Below are positions 9,052 through 19,598 of a DNA stretch of 41,792 nt, piece by piece. The notes beneath the pieces are model-generated. The model had not been told where the DNA came from. It made no database searches and saw nothing but the letters and a program-made list of their open reading frames with translations. Both the position numbers and the translations under genes were made by a program. Positions within the stretch are counted from its first letter, which is position 1. Each line of letters starts with the position of its first letter. The stretch comes from Spraguea lophii (taxonomy: Eukaryota > Microsporidia > Spragueidae). Where the stretch lies: NCBI GenBank assembly GCA_001887945.1, contig LDOQ01000218.1, forward strand, positions 1 to 41,792, given 5' to 3'.

Positions 9052-10350
9052 ATGCTTCCAAAGAAAATTTCAAAGGTAAAAAATATAAATATTATTAAAA
9101 ATTTTTATAATAAAGAAAACAATACACCAGCTAAAATATATGCAGATTATCAGGCAACTACACCTATTGATCCACGTGTATTAGATACCATGATGATTTA
9201 TCAAACTAAAGTATTTGGAAATGCTGGATCTCGAAACCATTCTTTTGGATGGGAGGCAGAAAATGGTGTTGAAAAAGCAAGAGCACAAGTTGCCTCGGTT
9301 ATAAATGCAGATCCTAAAGATATAATTTTTACAAGTGGAGCAACCGAGTCTACTAATATTGCAATTAAAGGATTGGTAAATTTTAAAAAGAAAGACATGG
9401 ATAAACTGCATATAATTACATCGCAGATAGAGCATAAATGTGTTCTTGATACATGTAGAGCTTTAGAATTAGAAGGGGTTGAAGTTACATATTTACCAGT
9501 GAATGAAAATGGTTTAGTATCTGTAGATGATATAAGAAAAAATATAAAAGAAAATACAATTTTGGTTTCTATTATGGCTATCAATAATGAAATAGGAATA
9601 ATCCAACCTTTAGAAGACATAGGAAATCTCTGTAGAGAAAAGAATGTTACATTTTTTACAGATGCGGCACAATCTTATGGGAAAATTCCAATGGATGTAG
9701 AAAAACAAAAAATAGATATGATGGGGATAAGTGGACATAAGATTTATGGTCCTAAAGGAATAGGTGCACTATATATTCGCCGAAGACCTAGAGTTAGAAT
9801 ATCACCAATAATAAGTGGTGGTGGTCAAGAGAGAGGTTTAAGAAGTGGTACTGTAGGAACACATTTAGTTGCAGGTTTGGGTAAAGCAGCAGAAATATGC
9901 AAAGAAGAAATGGAGAGAGATACAAAAAGAATTACAGAATTATCAAAGTTTTTGTATACAAAAATAAGTAGTAAAATCAAAGATACAATTAAAAACGGTA
10001 TTAAGGATTTCAATATGAAGAAATGGTTTTCTGGATGTTTGAATTTATCGTTTCCATATGTAGAAGGAGAAGGTTTGCTTATGAGAATTAAAGATATTGC
10101 ACTTAGTAGTGGAAGTGCTTGTACTTCTGCATCTCTAGAGCCATCATATGTGCTTAGAGCATTGGGAACAGATGATGAATTAGCACATAGTTCAATAAGA
10201 TTTGGAATTGGAAGATTTACAACAAAAGATGAAATCAAAGAAATAGCAAATAAAACAGTTAAAGCGGTAAATGAGTTAAGAGAACTTTCACCTCTTTATG
10301 AAATGAAAAATGAAGGAATAGATCTTAAAAGTATTCAATGGACGAATTAA
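9052..10350 (+). CDS. NFS1: cysteine desulfurase, mitosomal type
   Basis: A 432-residue class V aminotransferase-fold enzyme that takes sulfur from cysteine for Fe-S cluster assembly. Visible landmarks are IYADYQATTPIDPRV near the N-terminus, the SGATESTNIAIKG block, SQIEHKCVLDTC, the PLP-binding SGHKIYGPKG (Lys230) and the mobile loop SSGSACTSASLEPS with catalytic Cys357. This is the IscS/NFS1 group (RSGT and SSGSACTS motifs). The first ~27 residues are basic and lack acidic residues up to about residue 21, consistent with a mitosomal targeting sequence. In microsporidia Fe-S assembly is the main known mitosomal function. Spacing to eL18 is about 95 bp. Length is typical. Confidence 0.95.
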   Translation: MLPKKISKVKNINIIKNFYNKENNTPAKIYADYQATTPIDPRVLDTMMIYQTKVFGNAGSRNHSFGWEAENGVEKARAQVASVINADPKDIIFTSGATESTNIAIKGLVNFKKKDMDKLHIITSQIEHKCVLDTCRALELEGVEVTYLPVNENGLVSVDDIRKNIKENTILVSIMAINNEIGIIQPLEDIGNLCREKNVTFFTDAAQSYGKIPMDVEKQKIDMMGISGHKIYGPKGIGALYIRRRPRVRISPIISGGGQERGLRSGTVGTHLVAGLGKAAEICKEEMERDTKRITELSKFLYTKISSKIKDTIKNGIKDFNMKKWFSGCLNLSFPYVEGEGLLMRIKDIALSSGSACTSASLEPSYVLRALGTDDELAHSSIRFGIGRFTTKDEIKEIANKTVKAVNELRELSPLYEMKNEGIDLKSIQWTN

Positions 10351-10438
10351 ATTGCTGTTTAAAACTATTATAATTTCCATACATATTTTTTAAATAATCT
10401 TTTAAAAAAATTATTTTATTTTTTCAAAAATATTTTTA

Positions 10439-10441
10439 CCC
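10439..10441 (+). promoter_or_regulatory. CCC motif before eL18
   Basis: TTTTTACCCTAAAATG: CCC lies four bases before the start codon. The context TTACCCTA is nearly identical to that preceding the probable U3 snoRNA. Confidence 0.55.
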
Positions 10442-10445
10442 TAAA

Positions 10446-10997
10446 ATGCTAAAACAAAAAATGTTCGAACACTACAAGAAGAAGGCCATTCTTTTTGATG
10501 AATCACGTGTACCAAGAACCAAGAATGTTTTTTATCAATCTTTATTTTCTTTATACAAGAAAGTATGTGAGAATACAGAAAATGAAATAGTTCATAAAAT
10601 CACAAAAAGATTAACCATGAGTAGAACAGAAAGACACCCATTAAAGCTTTCTAATATAATAGAACAAGCAAATGGTAAAGAAATAGTAGTATTTGTTGGA
10701 AAAGTATTAGATGATGATAAAATTCTTGAAATCCCTAAGATTACAATAGTTGCTTTAAAAATATCAAAACAAGCAAAAGAGAAACTAACACTTAATGGTG
10801 GAGAATTTTATACCTTAGATAAGCTATTTTATATCTCTAAAGATTTAAAAGACGTAGCATTAGTCAAAGGAGATAAGAATAATAGAAAATGCACAAGATA
10901 CTTCGGTGCATCAGGAGATAAGGGATCTGAGACATATCCAAGAACAAGAAAGGGTGCAAGAAGAGGAGAGAGAAGAATTAAAAATAAAAAGAAATAA
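10446..10997 (+). CDS. RPL18: 60S ribosomal protein eL18
   Basis: A 183-residue large-subunit protein matching eL18 along its length. Key regions are LYKKVCE near the N-terminus, RLTMSRTERHPLKLSNI, the strand GKEIVVFVGKVLDDDKILEIPKITIVALKIS and the basic C-terminus with GSETYPRTRKGARRGERR. Length is close to the family norm (about 180-190). Start supported by the CCC motif. It converges with the solenoid-protein gene with a 48-bp gap. Confidence 0.95.
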   Translation: MLKQKMFEHYKKKAILFDESRVPRTKNVFYQSLFSLYKKVCENTENEIVHKITKRLTMSRTERHPLKLSNIIEQANGKEIVVFVGKVLDDDKILEIPKITIVALKISKQAKEKLTLNGGEFYTLDKLFYISKDLKDVALVKGDKNNRKCTRYFGASGDKGSETYPRTRKGARRGERRIKNKKK

Positions 10998-11045
10998 ACA
11001 TTTTTATTCTCTTTAAAAATTTATAACTAATTATTTTTATATTGA

Positions 11046-13097
11046 TTAAATTTCTTTAAATCCTTTGATTTGATTTAATATTTCTTTTTGAGTCTTAACC
11101 ATATTTTTCATATTTTCAGTCATGAAATCCTCTATCTTTATACATTTACTAATTTCTTTTATAAAAAATAATGAAAGAAGAGGGCCATAATATATAACAT
11201 TTACGAAAATGTTTTCTAAAATAATTTTGGATAAGAAATTTCTTTTATCTGCCTCTTTTATAATTTCTATTTTAATTTTAATATTTTCATGTACTGTTGT
11301 TTCTTCTACAAGAATTAAAAATTTTATATCCGTTTCTTTTAATTCGTTGATTTTTAGTGTATCATATATTTCCATGGCTATTTTCATATCAAAATTAAGA
11401 AAATATTCATAGAACAATAACAAGGTTTCATATCTCTTAATTTTAAGGGTTTTAAACATATTGTAGAATGAAACTATTTTATCTTCTTGTGTTTTATACG
11501 TTCTTATTACGTATAAATAAAGATAAAAAAATTCATCTACTGGTTCTATTAGTTTAAAACAGAATTCTAATATTTTAAATACATCATTTGATCTTATCTT
11601 TGTTAAATCTAGCACATTATTATAACAAATAGAATATATCCATTTTTCTTCACCCTCACATTCTATTCTTTCTAATATTTTTAAAAGAAGAGGTATTCTT
11701 TCTTCTATACCAATTCCATCTAAATGTAAAAATGAAATAAGAATCTTTATAAGATTAAGGTTTTTACTTCCAAATCTCTGTAGTCCTATGCTGATACCTT
11801 CTAAAAGTATTTTTGTTCGATTAGACTTTAAATTTTTATAATATATTTTTTTCAAAAGATCTAAAAATCTATTTTCGTCTGAATTATTTAAAATATTTAA
11901 AAGAAGTGTATTTTTCTCTGTCTCTAAATAAAATTCAAATAAATCCTCTTCAGTGATATTATCTTCTACTATATTTTTTTCTTTATCTGCGATCACTGGT
12001 AATATATTATTTTTAAGGTTTTCATATTCTTCGATTATAAAATTATTACAAGATTTACTTTCTTTTTTATTTTCATAATGAGTTATATCTTCATCATCAT
12101 TTTCATAAATATTATTTTTTATATTTTCATATCTTTCCATTAATTCTTCTTCATACAAAATTTCTGCTTCATCATAATTTTCTATTTTTAAATAAACATG
12201 AAATAAAATAGACCTTTTGATTTTTATCTTTTTACTTAATTCTATGATTTTATTGTATTTTTTTGTTAATAGATATGAAGATATAAGATTATCAACATTC
12301 AAATGACTTAGAAGTGTTATATCTATTGGGATAGAATTATTTTCCGATTGTATTACTGATGTAAGCATCGATTCTATATTTTTTACTTCTTCTTTGCTCA
12401 ATATATTCTTCATTTTTAGAAATTCTATTAGAATATTCTTATAATGATCTAAATTATTAATTTTTATACATTGTATGCCTATGAAAAATAAATCGGATAA
12501 ATTGTTTCGTTTCAATATAATTTTATCTCGATAATTTTTTATATGTTCTTGGTATTGATCATTATCTAATACAAGTAAACCTAAATATATATTATTTTCT
12601 TTAAAAATATCAAGAATATTATTTTTGATATTTTCATTGTAATAGGTAAATATGAAATCTATTATCTGTTTTGTATGTTCTTCTGCTACTGAATAATATA
12701 TTGCATTCAAAGCATATTTTATATCATTTAATTCTTTACTTTTTAATAAAAGATAATTTATTACTTCTATAGGATTTAGTTTTATAAGATTTTTATAAGT
12801 ATTAAAAATCTCAATATTGTTCTTAGCAATACATGACCTATTAAATAAATAAATAACATATTTTAAATCTGAAGTACTAAGTATATTTTCTTCAATAACA
12901 GTTTCTGTTAATTTGATGATATTATCAGAATAAATATCCTGTTGTTCTTCATCTAATAAAATATTATATATTTGCATTTTATCAAAGTTACATACGTTTT
13001 CCAGTTCTTTTTTCAACTCTTCTAACTCATTTGAATATGTTCGGCCAGATATTTTTTTCTTGTTTATAGTCTCTACAATAAGTTTCCATCTTAACAT
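11046..13097 (-). CDS. large alpha-helical solenoid protein, unknown function
   Basis: A 683-residue protein, almost entirely helix-prone, built of successive pairs of amphipathic helices (for example NLISSYLLTKKYNKIIELS, then LFHVYLKIENYDEAEILYEEEL), which resembles TPR/HAT-like repeats. An acidic, low-complexity insert (about residues 325-380) splits the repeats. There are no membrane spans and no catalytic motif. Such solenoids are typically scaffolds in RNA-processing or transport complexes, but I cannot assign one. The start lacks a clear CCC run. It diverges from the REX1-type exonuclease with about 70 bp between starts, so the two may share a promoter region. Confidence 0.75.
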   Translation of the reverse strand: MLRWKLIVETINKKKISGRTYSNELEELKKELENVCNFDKMQIYNILLDEEQQDIYSDNIIKLTETVIEENILSTSDLKYVIYLFNRSCIAKNNIEIFNTYKNLIKLNPIEVINYLLLKSKELNDIKYALNAIYYSVAEEHTKQIIDFIFTYYNENIKNNILDIFKENNIYLGLLVLDNDQYQEHIKNYRDKIILKRNNLSDLFFIGIQCIKINNLDHYKNILIEFLKMKNILSKEEVKNIESMLTSVIQSENNSIPIDITLLSHLNVDNLISSYLLTKKYNKIIELSKKIKIKRSILFHVYLKIENYDEAEILYEEELMERYENIKNNIYENDDEDITHYENKKESKSCNNFIIEEYENLKNNILPVIADKEKNIVEDNITEEDLFEFYLETEKNTLLLNILNNSDENRFLDLLKKIYYKNLKSNRTKILLEGISIGLQRFGSKNLNLIKILISFLHLDGIGIEERIPLLLKILERIECEGEEKWIYSICYNNVLDLTKIRSNDVFKILEFCFKLIEPVDEFFYLYLYVIRTYKTQEDKIVSFYNMFKTLKIKRYETLLLFYEYFLNFDMKIAMEIYDTLKINELKETDIKFLILVEETTVHENIKIKIEIIKEADKRNFLSKIILENIFVNVIYYGPLLSLFFIKEISKCIKIEDFMTENMKNMVKTQKEILNQIKGFKEI

Positions 13098-13166
13098 AAA
13101 GCATAAAGTCGGATAATTATTTGTTTATATGCATAAAATTTATTTTTAAACAAAGGATAACCTTTA

Positions 13167-14420
13167 ATGCTTCAATATTATTTTGTACGCAATCCCCTAA
13201 TGACACAAAAGGCTCATTTGCATATTGTGAGAAAAAAGGTGAAGAGTTTAAACATTGAAACTATACAAAAGATAATATTTTGGTTATATGAAAACAAAAA
13301 GAAACCTTCATTTTTAGGATGTTTTAACAAGGAAAACTTTAAATCTCTGAATATTTTATTTTCGGAATTCTCAGCACAACCAAATATTGCTAATTCGTTT
13401 AAAAATAAAATATCTGGTACATTACAAGAGCACATTTCATTAGATGAGTTACACAGCTACATTTTTAAAAAGATAGACAGAGAAACTATAATACCTAATC
13501 TTAAATATATAACTGAGAATGATATTCAACCTTTTTTACTTCTTAAACCAGAATCTATTTACCAAGAAGATTATCTTTTTGTTGCAAGTAATGTATCTCT
13601 AGCAGAAGATAAAAAAGAATCGAATACAGAACAGTCTTTAGAAAATAAAAACTCGTATAATTATTACAGCACAAGAGATCTTTTAAAATTTGATAAGTTC
13701 AATCATATAACTGAACATTTTCTAGTATCTATAGACTGTGAGATGGTAATAACAACAAAAGGTAAAGAGCTTGGTAGATTATCAATACTAGATAATAATG
13801 GAAATACTATTTATGATAAATATATCCAACCTGAACATCCTGTAACAGATTTTTGTACAAAATATAGTGGGCTTGATGTGAATTCCTTTAAAGATGCTAT
13901 TTCTTTTAAAGAAATGAAAAAAGAAATAAAAAATATAATTGGTAAAAATACAACTATATTAGGCCACTCGTTATACAATGATCTAACTATATTAAAAATA
14001 TACCATCATAAGATTATAGATACTTCAAGATTATTTAGGACTAAAGATAATTATAAAATATCTTTGAAAAATCTAGCAAAGAAATATCTTAAACAAGAAA
14101 TTCAAAACGATGTGCATTGTTCAGTAGAAGATGCTAGAATGTGTTTACTTTTACTTGCTATCAAAATAAAAGAATATTGGATGTATAAAAATACAGAAAA
14201 AAAGTTAATAGGAAGTGTAATGTGTAATTTACGTATTAAATATAATGAATTAAAAACTAAAATCAATGAAAGAGCTATTAATACATGTTTTATAGGAAAA
14301 AACGAGTCAATTGATTTAAATTTAGATGAAATCCAGGAAGATTCAATTTTTTTATTTTTTTATAATGAAAAAAATAAAATAGGTTATCATCTTTGGACGA
14401 AGAGTTTAATCGATGAATAA
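13167..14420 (+). CDS. DEDDh 3'-5' RNA exonuclease, REX1/REXO family
   Basis: A 417-residue protein. An N-terminal region of about 180 residues with no obvious domain precedes an exonuclease domain. Catalytic residues are visible: Asp190 and Glu192 in VSIDCEM (Exo I), Asp272 in GHSLYNDL (Exo II), and His317 and Asp322 in VHCSVEDA (Exo III, H at the DEDDh spacing). The IDCEM, GHSLxxDL and HxSxEDA forms are typical of yeast Rex1/Rex3/Rex4 and human REXO1. Rex1 trims 5S rRNA, 5.8S and tRNA 3' ends in the nucleus; the large N-terminal part and extra C-terminal ~80 residues fit Rex1 better than the compact Rex4. Which Rex it is cannot be settled by eye. Upstream is AACCTTTAATG, a weak CCC-like context. 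Confidence 0.85.
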   Translation: MLQYYFVRNPLMTQKAHLHIVRKKVKSLNIETIQKIIFWLYENKKKPSFLGCFNKENFKSLNILFSEFSAQPNIANSFKNKISGTLQEHISLDELHSYIFKKIDRETIIPNLKYITENDIQPFLLLKPESIYQEDYLFVASNVSLAEDKKESNTEQSLENKNSYNYYSTRDLLKFDKFNHITEHFLVSIDCEMVITTKGKELGRLSILDNNGNTIYDKYIQPEHPVTDFCTKYSGLDVNSFKDAISFKEMKKEIKNIIGKNTTILGHSLYNDLTILKIYHHKIIDTSRLFRTKDNYKISLKNLAKKYLKQEIQNDVHCSVEDARMCLLLLAIKIKEYWMYKNTEKKLIGSVMCNLRIKYNELKTKINERAINTCFIGKNESIDLNLDEIQEDSIFLFFYNEKNKIGYHLWTKSLIDE

Positions 14421-14923
14421 AATATTTTATTCTTTTTAAATTTGTATTTTTAACATAAACAACGAGAAATTAAATTATACCGAATTATTGTATTACAATA
14501 ACAAAATAATTTTTAATATAATTCAATATGAGAGAGTGATTGTAATTATTTATTGTTTTTTAAAAATATATTTTTTATAATTAAATATTTTTAATAACTG
14601 ATAAATAAAAGTTCATTTAGAATATATATAACCTATAAAGATTTTAATCATAAATGTTATAGTATTTTCTTTAAGTAATAATATATAACATATAATATTT
14701 CTTTGAAAATAAATAAATGTTTATTAGATAAAGATAATATTTGTATTATTTATTATTTTCATTATTGACGCAAGAGAATTTCATTTCTATAATATTTCTT
14801 CTTTTAAAATCATAGAATTCTATTACTTTCTTAATCACAATAAATTAATTAATATAATTATTTTAATACAAAATAATTTCATTGTAAAATGAAATGTTTA
14901 TAACTTTTATTTTTTAAGAATTT
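14421..14923. other. intergenic between convergent genes, nothing seen
   Basis: AT-rich spacer between the 3' ends of the exonuclease and CNOT9 genes, with no coding frame or RNA gene that I can support. Confidence 0.5.
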
Positions 14924-15727
14924 TTAATTATTTAAAATATCTATAATTTCATCATAAACTGATAGCATATTCGCATCATTTCTTAATAACTCTTTTATTT
15001 GCAGATCTTTCAAAAATGGTGGTATTTCTGATTTCAAAGCTCTTTTTACTTGTTTTATATCCAGTATTTTTCTTAAACACTGTAAAGCTGGTGTTAAAAT
15101 TCTTTTTGATGATTTTTTAATAGCATTGGTAATCATAGAGTTTATAACATCACAAATTAACATAAATTTTTCAAATCTTGCTGTAAGTGATTCTAAACCA
15201 TCTCTTGTTTGTAATATTTTTAGAAAAATATATCCAGATATTGCTTTGGATATCTCAGAACCACTATCCATAGTTTTAAGAGTAAGCGGAACTATATCTG
15301 TATCTTTTAAGTAGTTTATGATATCTACATCCCCATCTTTAACCAAAGTTCCTATTACACCCAATGCTGCCAACCGCAAAGATTCTAATTCTCTAGTAAA
15401 TTTTCTAGAATTTAAAAATGGGAGGATAAAAATAGGAAAGTCTGTAAAAATGAATTCTCGTCTTACTAACCGATCTTCTACTAATGTTTGTAATACGTTA
15501 AGTACCATTACAGCCTTATTGTATTCTTCCTCTGGAATTTCTTTGTAGTCAAAAACAAGATAAGATTTTACTACTTCATCTAAAAGAACTAAAGGCATTG
15601 TTCCGTAACACCAAATATCCTGTGCTCTTTCAGGATCTGTTAACAAAAGCTTGGAAATTTCTTCTAGGTATTGGAATCTTTCACGGTTTATAATGAAATT
15701 TTCACAAAGCTGTTCAAAGTTGTTCAT
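14924..15727 (-). CDS. CAF40: CCR4-NOT complex subunit CNOT9 / Caf40 (Rcd1 family)
   Basis: A 267-residue armadillo-type protein that matches CNOT9/Caf40. Diagnostic stretches are the ALGVIGTLVKDGDVDIINYL block (family: SLGVIGALVKTDxxEVINFLL), DIVPLTLKTMDSGSEISKAI (family: [20 protein letters not shown]) and DIWCYGTMPLVLLDEVV (family: LWxSFGTIAALLQEIV). The family scaffolds the CCR4-NOT deadenylase module and binds W-containing peptides. Length is close to the conserved core alone, without the extended tails of yeast Caf40. Start fixed by CCC directly before the ATG. It is the neighbour of MetRS on the same strand (about 190 bp apart). Confidence 0.92.
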   Translation of the reverse strand: MNNFEQLCENFIINRERFQYLEEISKLLLTDPERAQDIWCYGTMPLVLLDEVVKSYLVFDYKEIPEEEYNKAVMVLNVLQTLVEDRLVRREFIFTDFPIFILPFLNSRKFTRELESLRLAALGVIGTLVKDGDVDIINYLKDTDIVPLTLKTMDSGSEISKAISGYIFLKILQTRDGLESLTARFEKFMLICDVINSMITNAIKKSSKRILTPALQCLRKILDIKQVKRALKSEIPPFLKDLQIKELLRNDANMLSVYDEIIDILNN

Positions 15728-15730
15728 GGG
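15728..15730 (-). promoter_or_regulatory. CCC motif abutting the CNOT9 start
   Basis: AAAACCCATG on the coding strand. Confidence 0.55.
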
Positions 15731-15914
15731 TTTTAAATATTTTTTGTGTGTTTATTCAACAAAAATTCTTCAAAACAAAACAAAATTTAAAAACTTTAAA
15801 ACAAATTACGTATTGAAAAATAAAAATATAATCTTTTAATAAAATTATTTGAAGAATAAAAATAATTTATAAAATAATACAGAAGTCTAACGGGGAAAGT
15901 AAAAAATATAAAAT

Positions 15915-17564
15915 TTAATTATATTTTTCAAGAGTTTTAGATAATTCTTCACTAAGAGGAGGAAATAATGGTATTATCTCGTTGATGGTTATCTTTTTAA
16001 TAATCTCCATTTTTTCGGGATATGCAAAGGTATTATGCCCTGTCATTTTTTTAATATCTGCAGCTGTTGCTGGTATAAATGGTTCTAAAATATTTCCTAA
16101 AAGTACAATTACACTGTACATAAGCTTAAATACTTCTATTCTTCTTTCTTTATTATTATCTTGTATTGATTGTTGAAGCTTTTGATTAGCAGCATGACAT
16201 ATTGTTATAACTGTTGTTAAGCTACATTTTATTTTTATTTCTTCAAGTTCATCTAAATGTTGTTGGTATAAACTGTTAACTTTATCTATGAATTCGACAT
16301 CCTTTTCATTGACATTTTCATATTCTAAATATCCTTTGTTTTGGTCATCGTTTAATAATTGTTTGTTGAGGAATTTAAGAACTCTGTTAACGAGATTTGC
16401 AAGGGTTTTTTGAAGATCTGCACTGTATACAGCTTTGAAATCATCAATTGCAAAGTTTGTATCTTTTCCTTCCGGTCTAATCTTCAAAAGATAATATCTC
16501 CACATAGATGCGTTACCTAAAGTATTGTCTATTAAATCAGATCCAAACACACCTATTTTCTTACTTTTAGAAAACTTCATATTTTTAAATTGTAGATGTT
16601 CTGTGCATGAAATAACATCAACAATTTTATAATCTTTTCCTGTTGCTAAAAGAACAGATGGGAAAATTATACTATGAAATGCTACATTATCTTTTCCCAT
16701 GAATTGATAAAGTGTAGAATCTTTCATCCAAATATCAAATTCATCTTTTACCAATTTTTTTATAAATGTAAAATATCCAATAGGAGCATCAAACCACACG
16801 TAAAATACTTTGTCTTCAAAACCTTCTATAGGTACTGGAACACCCCATTTGTATTTTAAATCCCTAGTCATTGCTCTTGAATGTAATTCTAAACCTAACC
16901 AATCCTTAGTGATTTCTATAGCATTTTTCGACCACTTCATTTTCTTGTTTTCTAAAATATTTTTTAGTTGATCTTTAAATCCTTCAAGTTTTAGATAAAG
17001 ATGGACGGTATTTTTTATCGAAGGTTCAGAAGAACATATTGTACATTTGGGTTCGAGTATATCTGTAACCTTATGCACTGTTCCACAATAATCACATTGA
17101 TCTCCAGTACTTTCTTTTTCACATTTACTACAAATTCCATTTACGAATCTGTCTGCTAAGAAAAAATTACAATTTTCACAGAAAAACTGCTGTGATTCTT
17201 TTTTCTCAAAATGACCATTATTATAAACTTCATAAAATATTTTTTGTACCATTTCTATGTGCTCCTTACAACTAGTTCTTCCAAATTCATCAAATTTTAT
17301 ATCAAACCAATCGTATATTTCTTTATGTAATTTAGAATTCCTATTACAAAGATCACGAGGATGCATTTTCTGTTCCATAGCACTTACTTCTATTGCTGTT
17401 CCATATTCATCTGTTCCACATATATGTATTGTGTTATATCCTTTCTTCTTACAATATCTTGCAAAAACATCTGAACTAAGAACACAACCTATGATATTTC
17501 CAAGGTGTGGCAAATTATTTGAGTACGGTAATGCACTGGTAATAATACGTTTTTCAGATTCCAT
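15915..17564 (-). CDS. MES1: methionyl-tRNA synthetase, cytosolic
   Basis: A 549-residue class I synthetase that charges tRNA-Met. The HIGH-type signature is HLGN (residues 20-23, in ALPYSNNLPHLGNIIG), followed by THICGTDEYGTAIE-like sequence. The connective peptide carries zinc-binding knuckles with CxxC pairs (CENCNFF, CSKCE, CDYCGTVH, CTICS). The KMSKS loop reads KFSKSKK (residues 330-336). A helical anticodon-binding domain follows (from about 380). There is no C-terminal EMAP-II-like or tRNA-binding extension and no N-terminal GST-like domain, consistent with a minimal microsporidian enzyme. Start supported by a CCC motif. Confidence 0.95.
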   Translation of the reverse strand: MESEKRIITSALPYSNNLPHLGNIIGCVLSSDVFARYCKKKGYNTIHICGTDEYGTAIEVSAMEQKMHPRDLCNRNSKLHKEIYDWFDIKFDEFGRTSCKEHIEMVQKIFYEVYNNGHFEKKESQQFFCENCNFFLADRFVNGICSKCEKESTGDQCDYCGTVHKVTDILEPKCTICSSEPSIKNTVHLYLKLEGFKDQLKNILENKKMKWSKNAIEITKDWLGLELHSRAMTRDLKYKWGVPVPIEGFEDKVFYVWFDAPIGYFTFIKKLVKDEFDIWMKDSTLYQFMGKDNVAFHSIIFPSVLLATGKDYKIVDVISCTEHLQFKNMKFSKSKKIGVFGSDLIDNTLGNASMWRYYLLKIRPEGKDTNFAIDDFKAVYSADLQKTLANLVNRVLKFLNKQLLNDDQNKGYLEYENVNEKDVEFIDKVNSLYQQHLDELEEIKIKCSLTTVITICHAANQKLQQSIQDNNKERRIEVFKLMYSVIVLLGNILEPFIPATAADIKKMTGHNTFAYPEKMEIIKKITINEIIPLFPPLSEELSKTLEKYN

Positions 17565-17568
17565 TAAA

Positions 17569-17571
17569 GGG
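17569..17571 (-). promoter_or_regulatory. CCC motif before the MetRS start
   Basis: GCCCTTTAATG on the coding strand; CCC is four bases before the ATG. Confidence 0.5.
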
Positions 17572-17785
17572 CAAGAAATCTTTCAAAAATTTTTTAACAT
17601 TTCATCTGTAACAGAATCCAAAAAAAAATATTAAACATATCAGAAATTTTAAAGTTTGTTATAATCGTATAAATATTTGTATTTTATTAATATTATTTTT
17701 TAATTCTAAAGAAATATTGCATATTGACGATATTTGTAAATGATAAAAGTTATATTTTTTAAAAAAAATTTTTATACATTACAAT

Positions 17786-18625
17786 TTATTCCAATGGTTT
17801 TAAATTCACCATTTTTTCCTGCTTTTCAAACATTTCCTTTAAACCTCTTCCATAATTTTGTGTATCTCTATACATAAAGTATAAATAGAAGAGATCTAAA
17901 ACACCATATAATATTTCTTCCGGATATATTGATTGCATATATATATCATCACTTAAAGTTGAGAGTCTTTTATGAATTAGTAAAAAAAGCGCAAGAGCAA
18001 AAACAGCTTGAGAATAAACAAATTGAAATCTTCGTATTGTTAAATTCTCCAAATTTTCACAGGATCTAAAAAAAGATTCTATTATAATCATTACAAAAAT
18101 AGGTACAAGCCATTCTAAATGATTTGGTAATGATATATATATAAATATTATATAATTTATAACATTAAAAGCATTTCTAATTGAATTATATCTATATCTT
18201 GCATCAAAAACCGATGAAATATCTTCTGAGGTACCCAAATTTTTACTTCTGAACCATAAAATATTTTGAAAAAAGTCAGGATCCAAACAGAAAAAAAGAA
18301 GAAGCTTAGATAATTGTATAGGTATGTCTATCCAGACAAATAAAAGACTATCAACAAATTTGTATAGTAAAGTTATTATAATAATAATTTCTATAATAGC
18401 ACAAAACTCAATAAATTCATTATTTGAATCAATAATAGATCTCCACACAGCATACATAGTTGATACTTCACATATACATATTTCATAAATTCTAAACAAA
18501 ATCAATTGAAGTTCTTCTGGTGATATTGTTTTATTTTTTAGAAGAGCGTGTGCTTGTATAATCTGTGTAAACATAGACAACATCGTAATAACTGTAAAAT
18601 ATATACCAAATTTGAGAATATTCAT
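17786..18625 (-). CDS. hypothetical multi-pass membrane protein
   Basis: A 279-residue protein that I do not recognise. Hydrophobic segments lie near residues 3-25, 75-95, 98-118, 155-170, 172-188 and 205-222, so five to six membrane spans are likely. The last ~40 residues (MYRDTQNYGRGLKEMFEKQE and on) are charged and probably cytosolic. No family motif is visible. The frame is long, intact and lies close to MetRS on the same strand, which supports a real gene. No CCC run is seen upstream. Confidence 0.6.
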   Translation of the reverse strand: MNILKFGIYFTVITMLSMFTQIIQAHALLKNKTISPEELQLILFRIYEICICEVSTMYAVWRSIIDSNNEFIEFCAIIEIIIIITLLYKFVDSLLFVWIDIPIQLSKLLLFFCLDPDFFQNILWFRSKNLGTSEDISSVFDARYRYNSIRNAFNVINYIIFIYISLPNHLEWLVPIFVMIIIESFFRSCENLENLTIRRFQFVYSQAVFALALFLLIHKRLSTLSDDIYMQSIYPEEILYGVLDLFYLYFMYRDTQNYGRGLKEMFEKQEKMVNLKPLE

Positions 18626-19571
18626 ATTTTTGTATTGTTTTCGCTAAAAGCTTTTAATAAAATTATATGATTGACACCTATACCTCTATAAATATCAGAT
18701 ATCAATAAACCTATTTTTTCTTTAAAATAATTTAATGTTTTACAGGGATTTAACGATATAATTCTTTATTACAAAGATAAACATAGATAGAAAGTATTAT
18801 ATTTTTAAATTTTATATAAATGATAATACTTTTTGATGAAATTAGAAATGGGAATATATTTTATTAATGAATATGAAAATATCAATGAATTATTATAATT
18901 GCAAATCTATTATATTCAAAAATTATTTGAAAAAAAATATATAATAAAATAAATTTTTAATAGACAATCAAATATACTATCCAATAAAACCATTAATTAA
19001 CTCCATATAATATTAATATTCTATTATAGCATATGAATGATATTAACTTAATTAAAGAAATATGAAATTTTTATTTAAAAAGAAGTGATAAATTGTTTTA
19101 TTATAAAATAGGATATATGATTTATTAAAGCAAGAATGTTGATATTTAGATATTTTTAATATTAAAATTATTTTATAAAATATTAAAACTTATTTTATTT
19201 TAATAACTCATATATTGATTAACCTGTGCTAAAAATTATATTTGTATATATTTCTCATTTGTTATTTATATGAAATATAATAATGAATAGTGTAATATAA
19301 TAAAATATAAAGAGATAGACAAAGATAAATGATTGGTTAATTATAATTTTTTGGTGTATGCATGAAAATATACAAATATGAAATATTTCTTTTTATATAT
19401 TATTTTTTTTAAAACTTTTAAAATTCTGAAAATTAAAATAATGAAAAATATTATTTAAAGATTATTTATAATTGAAATATATATTTATTATCTGAGAGTA
19501 TATATATTTTATATATCTTTAATTTATATTATATTCTTTTTATAGAAACAATTAACGTTTAAATCTATCCA
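18626..19571. other. AT-rich intergenic stretch, nothing recognised
   Basis: Nearly 950 bp of very AT-rich sequence between divergent genes. No coding frame, RNA gene or SINE-like copy could be supported. Confidence 0.5.
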
Positions 19572-19594
19572 ATGAAAAAGATTTTAGCAACTGA

Positions 19595-19597
19595 CCC
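19595..19597 (+). promoter_or_regulatory. CCC motif deciding the start of MFS paralogue 1
   Basis: ACCCTATG: CCC lies one base before the internal in-frame ATG at 19599. This start also agrees with the paralogue alignment. Confidence 0.45.
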
Positions 19598-19598
19598 T